Part shown: piece after piece, positions 63,301 through 64,000 of the stretch
Numbering within the stretch: the stretch's first letter is position 1
How the letters are laid out: the number at the start of each line of letters is the position of its first letter
Translations under genes and position numbers: made by a program
The notes under the pieces: model-generated
Told to the model about the DNA's origin: nothing
The model's database searches: none
The model's input: only the letters and a program-made list of their open reading frames with translations
Assembly (NCBI GenBank): GCA_964482515.1
Contig: CAYZXT010000003.1
Span: forward strand, 62,001-126,000
Length of the DNA stretch: 64,000 nucleotides
Reading direction: 5' to 3'
Origin: CAYZXT01 sp964482515
Lineage (GTDB): Bacteria > Elusimicrobiota > Elusimicrobia > FEN-1173

Positions 63301-64000
63301 TGTGACCCGCCGGCCCTCCACCGTCCGCGTGATGGAACCCGTGTTATAGGCTTGCTGCAGTTCCGCCAGCGTCATGGGGCCGCCGGGCAGATGGTTGGCG
63401 CCGCCGGAGTAGGTGGAGATCGGTTGCCATGTCGTCCCATCGGTGGAATAGGCCCCCTCGCTCATGAACAGCCAGAGCTGCCAATAGTTGATGGTGACCT
63501 GCGCCCGCTGCGACAGGAAGCTGTAGATATCGTAAATCTCCGCCTGCGGCAATGCGTAGCGCAGATAGGGGGGCGTCTGCTCTTCCCCCGGACGCGCGAA
63601 GGAGAATTCCCCCGGGTTCGATGACAACCGGGTGATGAGCGCCGCAAAGTCGGTATTGAACGCGGTCAGGCGGGCGCTGTTGCCGGAAATGGCCGAAACC
63701 AGTTCCGCGAAGCTGCCGATGTTTTCGCCGGTGGAAACCGTGACGTTGGGCAGAGTGTAGTACGCGACATTCCCGGCGGGGATGCCGCCCTGTGCGGTGC
63801 GCGCTTCAATGACGATCTGCACGTGCAAAACATCGGGATTGGCGGTATCAGGCACCAGGCGGAAGGAATAGCGGAAGCGGCCGCCGGAAGTCACCATTTC
63901 TACAACCGTTGCGTCGCCCGGATCGGTCCGGACCATGAGCCCCCGGTTGAATAGCGGCAAAGTGTTGATTCCGTTGCCGGCCGCCAGGTCGCCGGCGGTC
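42313..64000 (-). CDS. Giant modular protein, at least 7,228 residues, N-terminus off the window
   Basis: The frame is open from the window edge (no start needed at 63960, where only a TTG occurs) to TAA at 42315. In order: Asp-box-like repeats (about 63460-63100); a long extracellular part with degenerate FxxxFGFSVxYAxG repeats and one EF-hand/dockerin-like loop (about 61000-58500); a beta-rich part; a CBM11-like module (about 56330-55850); a transmembrane helix (about 54880); more helices and a duplicated helical unit (53150-52500); a GT2/cellulose-synthase-like region (about 50850-50300; FEGFNNAL, ADAG, AEDSDGG) with many helices to 48950; HEFYE metalloprotein-like segment (about 47670); HAD phosphatase (47240-46500; DWDFTLT, GDSVGD); PRTase-like loop VDDTSAKNLT; CMP-kinase-like P-loop domain (44570-43960; GFPAAGKST); FWRNW membrane module (43930-43460); shared C-terminal domain. 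Likely an envelope glycan-assembly machine; this is inference from modules. Confidence 0.82.
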   Translation of the reverse strand, partial: TAGDLAAGNGINTLPLFNRGLMVRTDPGDATVVEMVTSGGRFRYSFRLVPDTANPDVLHVQIVIEARTAQGGIPAGNVAYYTLPNVTVSTGENIGSFAELVSAISGNSARLTAFNTDFAALITRLSSNPGEFSFARPGEEQTPPYLRYALPQAEIYDIYSFLSQRAQVTINYWQLWLFMSEGAYSTDGTTWQPISTYSGGANHLPGGPMTLAELQQAYNTGSITRTVEGRRVTFQIQLGMRGLYQLHYGGRYSTDGGNTWQFLDQIPGGPLTAAETERIRRGETIVRNDVTYDVRLGLNRQDITALINADPFGKALRDAAAAYSTETVEIGDETQQLIPSQAALAQLKYGIDQYNAQLAQFGLPGITYRTADNGSIILDESLRAQLSALGTPADPNYTLLADTNAFIDYVRGNPTYLNYIMSSVSDQNTPSEIINWGGVYLNGGYFALDSPEGQQAINIQSLIRTNIRRGNIPATGDYSFTYRDTAGAEHTVSGTITSDTYFTYSIDGGGTYTAVIISGIRGAWFNLQNLRGIAQGGVRNVDQTRVGMGAANALIQEVLDIGDRGTGLGVVVPSRGQPLYGQAAVDQYLGRAWVLNENGQIVVDNGTPDNRNDDYTVNIFIGVETMRRQTVVGGLQPTIVNWEEFLLYYRNQNGTLAGALPGLDMTNRTVPAGIYSHTVTRNGVQTTDQIYVDDQGRYYRFTLSSANLDIYNDAMAGTGALVTYWNEMSVADTQVPGAIRVIPISQEFFSRPNVRMPVPDPVDGSIRLADGRTIYPPANTVIVTEDITTYNTRTSSPETVTNVYVLNTGRGVTDRIAELSDQDQSNGEITLEFQDGNLIGMRTYLVRTVVAAGDNWQWLQGDVTRGVQIRDLGEGQNDYVYWFNGVAYRLYMPENFQSGNSTINFMERFAYWMTHGGVAMTDVAMLTDPNQPVEIYSVAALPRDNPDVIFATDPITADAIITDSRGGAPLRLIVVSFDPVLREVGMDRLMALGTVVADDPEAERLLREIYGIDTAALLRHIADPLANPLDPVTERKLFNLVLFPVDPQGVIIAYDNPEEFAAGFAELAHRLYEMRAALESLQQRDPQAFARIRELSLRFINDVDGTPVDITGAMTPALLRVYANSILFPQITDRETGNVTVLDFNAGDTILGLIRVDELDSAIRAEGLRPAYEALIGPYTLENLSTTLNPEPTADEERPYSQEATLSILRWVKAMNTVPSTSGMPSYAADAVRQEHRRMLEAFEFLYGFSVEYANGQTHTRAQVESVAQLLFIRETRTGPYRLATDAEQVTLRNNFIAALPKIQELYLAFYQPDDPRARGTMNQLFLNYLTENHALYPEQFPDPAALAEILRADPTADIANRAEYQAAYRSFLGQMEALRATLNQMFLSYITIKFASDPTYPNPAEVSEILSGDPTADFFALPEYRSFFRGFMFDLILSDPNPTDDILPDVSGFSLADASPERHGFVTSLRLADNLKDTVIDNGLQAEFAALFGVDVNAWDGRLNIVNPLGGGFGLQNQESILQALLLVRAINQNGRTAAFESIFGFSVAYAGGARTLAVIESERRESENTEGELSQLDTFFQILDPRTAAGQRLGFNQEKFLAALPLVLAFDARLQANSQDLADFRIVQGFTGDADIINNAEYRRVLFNIVLADTNGDRIIDLGDNLPDSLTRDFNVAAYFQAQTKVLALNNALAALTGNEHQATRAAFLALNNLPRIIDLDNPPADATEDEIAAYETALFNIVSSARNPADTLAVTRGPEYFNVELYVGSLERVHRDYQILYTLLTSSTVEQEQLIAFRNIFGVQIVTFDIFADPTTLSTTQRTFREWLLNTVGDEKWPEYEQTFLNNVVAADQLNTALQGNLSQSQQDALRFIFNLAPNQNLSDPTVVQRLFDFVANPDMRYDFRRDEAGNVMVTVTDRRTGVPLRQVFIPRQPLRDPSTGINYQYRITTFVGNEEHQHILGDNVWFEPGVGNRPGYGHSVETTVETLERRAIVSQDGLNVLEYTLDFPGSGRDAANRITIINRAIMVDPADGETKLMETGRETYALPSGFNLVPGTIDNPGTSYQDLLNYVRDAGNVRRETRTGRPTFDPATGQTTVESYQAVYDESGMYLGEIMSVEVRNVQGLLITRTSGGQRTYYSTEQPDVPLYKIEVASEVVLERYNSTYIILNPSTGAIEYQSVAGFDTASLNGRIVIGLQVQVYDTLRDSDSRNDRLVRTDYYDADFQGLRYSLVEQNGIRMVSAAVRDPRFGLTIGQDTYRVSNTWDFRDALPGDQLIFEDRVVSFDAATQRTTVVHRDSSTGAMLTNVFNPGGDLFSQDNGLMVTYYDPVDQGYRHSTTVSKSTGEVLYEDSYNLISRVSVRTYYAGRRRDDQTGSITSPGSVTYALRSVYDAFGREIQRDIELMDIGVIDSTFPRNQVGLLRLTMTYDDSKPGSWAADTVTVQQGPNVGNLRTTRVMTLRRFPATGMPLRANAVGQTNELTGLPAADMPLLLYTSSNVEAGVSSTVALDPSNSTGVPVWEQFPDRVVRNYPGRFSYRAAFTGVETFNRTEELFGNVMMAPSESFWNLTDNILGVGERPGDSAMISFLFGGPVGAVNPGENQALFEGADWAAYNMDMLVFQVKGQSGQTGGQFSLEFIDGNGMHVLWTPNADQFQVTDQWQEVSVPLEELRDAGLDLESITVMQVHFGEDIPGLDRGNAAGTTLFFDSSFRLRDSQTGAVQTFDAMRMVPSIVGAADRNFFNTTDFVPGGPYDYSTATYFLAEGESAADVLSRSDADRRDSLAGFRAPLFTDVHGQTLYRTTTVLRTNGSESFEASLELMGPDGSQRARIYFMTVEGRISLAELPDQVIPAPLGMFTSLVLSTSWNSVVLMDEYGIPRFAIQDGRPDHPAELKALYQQMPLSDRPEDTGWIVAWSQERSGQQGETPGPVSIYLIDPSGKVRWQNQDGVIVYFDDYGQPDLEPDGDVIDRVNRLQRTPPDNTWQGPYNYYLARAPRLRDDVQGIQNMQSGFAVSRQATAGRTSVRKLALTDNILLVLRNNSLLLNGLYFLSILLLLIFASRLKKQRYALLRYGFIPADWDDEKLKARLKSGNDNATELLRRELGVTQGDAAIDDLTPEKLTDGINTLLQRVNLPNELANAPAPRTTRANMVIDGAASDETTPKESTASTAEQEIAKPEAILGKNRNLLIEEFKTEMQTNAIVVSFKFLRRIFRHPALFAPFGSVKTVGLLLFGTLVLILLNQSAAGIVPFLAIMLGYFSFVVFRSLYKGLSNLAQRAGEQSAWNRMPTLVLFGLSAGSAIFMWTFIGQTAGLITAGAVLLLAIFALSTNYLARLETQGRRAPVFLRWLRPLTRPQRLMDGTSSSIHEYHQGTSRIYLLKPQEPLAVPDRSEADYKEAIRKHLKSLFPAEGTDERNWITPTMLNEMVADIYHAIGQTKRDFVGRLGEDSDRLYVPVELPASSFEPVHDPRNRDAVPKKGMISQSGYYQYPLRDYVYEYYIARVVAPTQSGHYPLIQYLSHRAKNMVDKNRPDVFKTLRDDVDLLIFIKRLEHIKEQGWGQQLLNPKRQRWMWNRTERYWLHTRELMDWLRFNMLRNPDADDPLDIPAMPGTPSARQSLTIYRVGLFTDLVMIRDWLRDHIVLNPLETNVKKIAIDKLADLSNELIKTDFTIVVNGTQTVLTLEKWISYRVTTIFQDLKIPLTEKQAQEITVFYTSSILNSPFIRTIRAELDKSEQHPFFKSLDSDKKNKFVVKLAGMNNTLISDNFGITASIQHADVFTKLEDWSLAEATKILEGFDIDFTNEQAQKVAELYLKTLLDTQDSFIKQARSFIENERAIRGLPIPNSSWGMWETMGSVLKLLSPLTWRRIFAPTPHLDSAATREGKRRWKIAIALGVGLNIVIIAIVFPLLAATAFWWVIPASSPLLFFSPLLVHAVVSGRKALLSARRAQQHGYFEARDWVQARNLWPKVFPETDPEGQGKETMMRAHEYLYFVLDRFLEGRLGIDEVKVFLNLQGALSPEQQYLLDHVILAGEEKTLAEFTPAQRRAILNSLPKVLPKQAPREGEAVEMFCRWVSKFHRTDRTSLNVPKSLDEVSAFNSFMVSGGEATEEGLRGIFERGKGHTLSPLELIYISYPKVWENILGRFRDSDPAAVAWLEEYPANAKDFTMAEFLKTNPSLGLIKAMTTAVNERAPSVIFGMRDRTRIYDGYRQIYESLTTLPEGKGREFEENLAAYSAARDKWVYDHVRLVLMVPLTDFLLAAFQMDMPKTDHYKSVNDNDPDLVVDALVYSEEALRDRIAAATGLSGQPLDTFYREFRNKVEEVWNKFDAAQTLYDLGSTEKSDTLGGVTAEAFLKSHSVDGKGIYAIKLIRFSLQQRAAGRPILMINAKRRGVTGQMEMIRPAKFEGFNNALPLFIPDGILMVADAGMGVNREDMRDAAFLFPDMFKKDPALVHIHSQEVINNERIAPPTSFGEMVWGGIFGREDPVQTFWRESTFRSVTSYMQSEAMAGDYNVAEDSDGGLFMLTQGWHAASVTWVQMRRPAIADYEDTVNIKNRYPRSATVLLFTNLFASFLISSNVSWDKKMDELFGLIFYVRKPLVIGAIFSYIFTNVMFPSLGIFPYMAVPMATVVLPLSAILASFFLFELAAVRTNLKKSVLLVAGIIAINALFLHVSWILIAVAAALVMLVFQAGRFAKKGTSRWVYAGLFGLILAAIVSSVNTGGFLGLADITFSLNPIIGAGTFLILAIILTEMQFFPALIYQVERKNGRGLLALFPGLFLLKGLVWWVALLLTPLRLFINLFRPKDAASSGNMVEATINSIPSLSFIWSTPQDFWTLFGIYTHMIPDYAVGADEGRQGVATFLRAPRNAFRTRVAFDKIYVMNKRPLRLGLVGTGMFLFGMFFNWQFLTIVTSAPYLFLVLSWIITPFLVNPPKNEWVGKKASWPMRILVFAGLVGGPLLLLVFNGVLLGVGTSALLAGLMLPATLLSLVAIPFMFMMSKNLEENLKDIIRGVRIMLYDVFYGMAGRFMEPFLKWQRRGAPFRVNGRTRILFEAFLLKKYDGSKTFLSAMLTTKVGDVVDQTVTALNKQQSSIANTAPQFSELTDAIEKLKTSNLDKTKISMETFDQLPQLFDALARIIRLTGDMEAALAGDVQSLKALKEIRTVARRTERAIRFVQERFDPRNAADLDSLYYQVIWPSYKGLFANATPEFERDYQTLKQAFMEESRVQPGMAHESASVKWERRGGALLSNFFFVAGAWYLGYVTAKIVLITLLPETALLLLALPLGILFLAVTSLAVRALGQLFSNRRHSLKIGHGAVPLMGKGFTVEDVQDIDMQRIPPGSEALADLLDYLSRLINSPPDFAQLGQINRLKRMRTAIQKYVDGSASDLEIGLVQAVYKNPEHYYVGFGVTHNQTNIRRIGIAFEFFQPNHPFYEYRVEALFHEFYEAFSPQEGALCQGQAHNEAIALQAVAFWNRAPQEIQNKIIFDAGGRIVNISALRHDHNNGLGQTIRLWEADEAIRRTPAPAITTTPLNLISDTSPGQVPTRRAPKIARKKPYANININGPPNYRQEKPGVWQRIGVPVPDSTRLVILDWDFTLTAFQREICRMTAHLMSTGSLYGYEGDTPVNPEFLAIAYETIVPGLRWPLNRNDAERILNLLPESSLSPDQLLAQMQQILMRPPSTGTLDSRIMPGAVELMNHLTALGIPFMIVTNNSKQAVIDQARALGMDPDAWQLRSAYDELKERKSKAADPKQVKWGKADVFAEILLERNLPGHQVISFGDSVGDHTAARKAGILSVALPTGPASVKELFDSQPEFVVESLDLPAITALVTGTWDLVPSIPTDWALGQIAPFLPFIDPMHFHGNLYLMSLWLEQMANLTGHNQARMLEKISEIAGWREPIRWGVIAEELVFRMMPLIKYIDDRDMLLIFLERGGHQLMMAWDALTDELSQSKGISVPERMSLKVNRNSLAKRDMGMRLLINSLLSPDERSTELDSQTKADLLDIFEAMPSKDRDAVDDLLKAQRGINGGLPEALETIQTVGEFVEWVADAGVDLRIFDMIDQREVLSKAVQMAFNQASGWPILFSDLEAAVKKLEDERGTPDHVRISPSHMEAYRELLETIYDPLSLDELKDAFVRRQDELFAPKSFVHQMEHSSRPLLAYVLQNSAFGRRVKDKPILFVDDTSAKNLTCVIGHMLAGAFGARSSEFVVFAYRKPIEQAGMSEFVDHILNINDVFVFGDMPEIADAQYLKDKNGVVYPLPRRQAIREALDAIRTSGETLPVLRQKQMNLDQAIDRFMDYNKDILEGLQVLELARNSPPFLLYRQVVKAILIGGEYRELVNDFYSGYHGQFSRIDGSTMRDVQKAVSELFRRVEERVRGNEQRFPVISSGLEAYETWIFNSFLENRYMDIDRRMVAAAQFLSGSDMAPLLDAYLESDDVPFRDVLESLYDKWTPNWADRPPLVPGLEHVEGKPGTIVTVSGFPAAGKSTLARALARELKGVNFDLGAVFRAIVWKGLQRFGDGIVSLTEDQWIALIRETEFDFQKGDLIIDGYAISDVQLYDTVIERNLRNLRSPAIMDELNEKTDALVDEIKARSPVVLTTRGSYPGALVNIFLDVPLEERTRRLAARNNLSIEQARTVMASRHEEDPRDRYPGLISVTDRGQGISTLVTESLQLVINAKKNLGDAGALAFWRNWSLTDPIRNPLGLTWVAVFESAAIVLFAFLQLWGLSPQGPPLEIAQMVLAASHAAAAFFIMAYGVMFVLHLILGVLNPSGDVSRGDLRAAFQATNTVFFSFKGLPVIGLLFMALGISLGLSTLPGIILVALSAFLVIAPHAIENNRIQALTPMVSDPDGLIDARNRNSMAAEIKSHLAAMPPVGISGRLALQPAVNLTVAGSKEQLKLALTLAGDAPSESLAQLLDSLSTADMDRVGRLSPYIGSTGELQNTLQQALAGLRENLVDSIKKDSPPDADEAARHLGTLLGFLSRYPQQGDLLIKVYVSAFEEILSAPMTMKQVAALHRIYGKAFQWGRKAPIFATGDTKGLLNHLTGKLSREQADQQTQEVIPSFHFTGDQGQRADMLSFAQRTIDELKNRQTPDNTQPLTIVILAANRNHKEINNLRKIQGVRWVFLDPRTVSVIEGETLFFNDVKFIAQIQKHSTGFENLEQLVREGKVVCPIVSPVLDLSRVANPQVFVLLQVLGHVVSVVETDILPAFQALQRALQSA

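Noticed and set aside
63958..63960. TTG as start of the giant gene
   Set aside because: The frame continues open through the window edge, with no signal peptide after the TTG, so the true start is upstream of the window.

Overview
The window looks like a chromosomal fragment (GC roughly 60%, little noncoding DNA) of a Gram-negative, deep-branching bacterium. Evidence for an outer membrane is two PorV/PorQ-family proteins, an OmpA C-terminal domain, lipoproteins with lipoboxes and FlgD-like C-terminal domains. Three consecutive giant modular membrane proteins, one of at least 7,228 residues and still open at the window edge, point to Candidatus Omnitrophota (old OP3), where giant genes are known. 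Elusimicrobiota is the main alternative. No rRNA, tRNA, CRISPR array or transposase was found, so the assignment is inference.

Layout. (1) 1-4092, minus strand: the 5' part of a very large secreted protein with OmpL47-like repeats, preceded by a cyclic di-GMP-I (GEMM) riboswitch with its own promoter. (2) 4361-9529, plus strand: a secreted CARDB/FlgD-like protein, a PorV-TPR fusion and a sensor histidine kinase. The first gene has a promoter that predicts a leaderless mRNA. (3) 9662-15920, minus strand: a receiver-GAF protein on its own promoter, and the tightly overlapping operon manA - GGDEF - GGDEF - sugar ABC ATPase. (4) 16033-26565, minus strand: a saccharide locus with solute-binding lipoprotein, two permeases, a secreted TIM-barrel glycoside hydrolase, PorV, an OmpA-like protein, a DUF5683-like protein and two carbohydrate-binding-like lipoproteins. 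It has a near-consensus promoter with two palindromes upstream. A third carbohydrate-binding-like secreted protein lies at 26804-27418. (5) 27746-64000, minus strand: three giant modular genes.

How the parts may work together. The ABC transporter lacks its own ATPase, and the UgpC/MalK-type ATPase in the manA operon is the obvious partner. Two diguanylate cyclases and a c-di-GMP riboswitch on a surface-protein gene make a plausible local circuit linking sugar supply, c-di-GMP and surface architecture. The giant proteins carry UDP-glucose pyrophosphorylase-type modules (two almost identical copies in one protein), a family-2 glycosyltransferase-like membrane region, HAD phosphatase, CMP-kinase-like, methyltransferase and HExxH protease-like modules. 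They share an N-terminal secreted domain, a transmembrane module and a C-terminal domain, and two share an upstream direct-repeat box. I read them as a co-regulated family of recombining, envelope-anchored polyproteins probably concerned with glycan synthesis. This is the best candidate here for an undescribed system.
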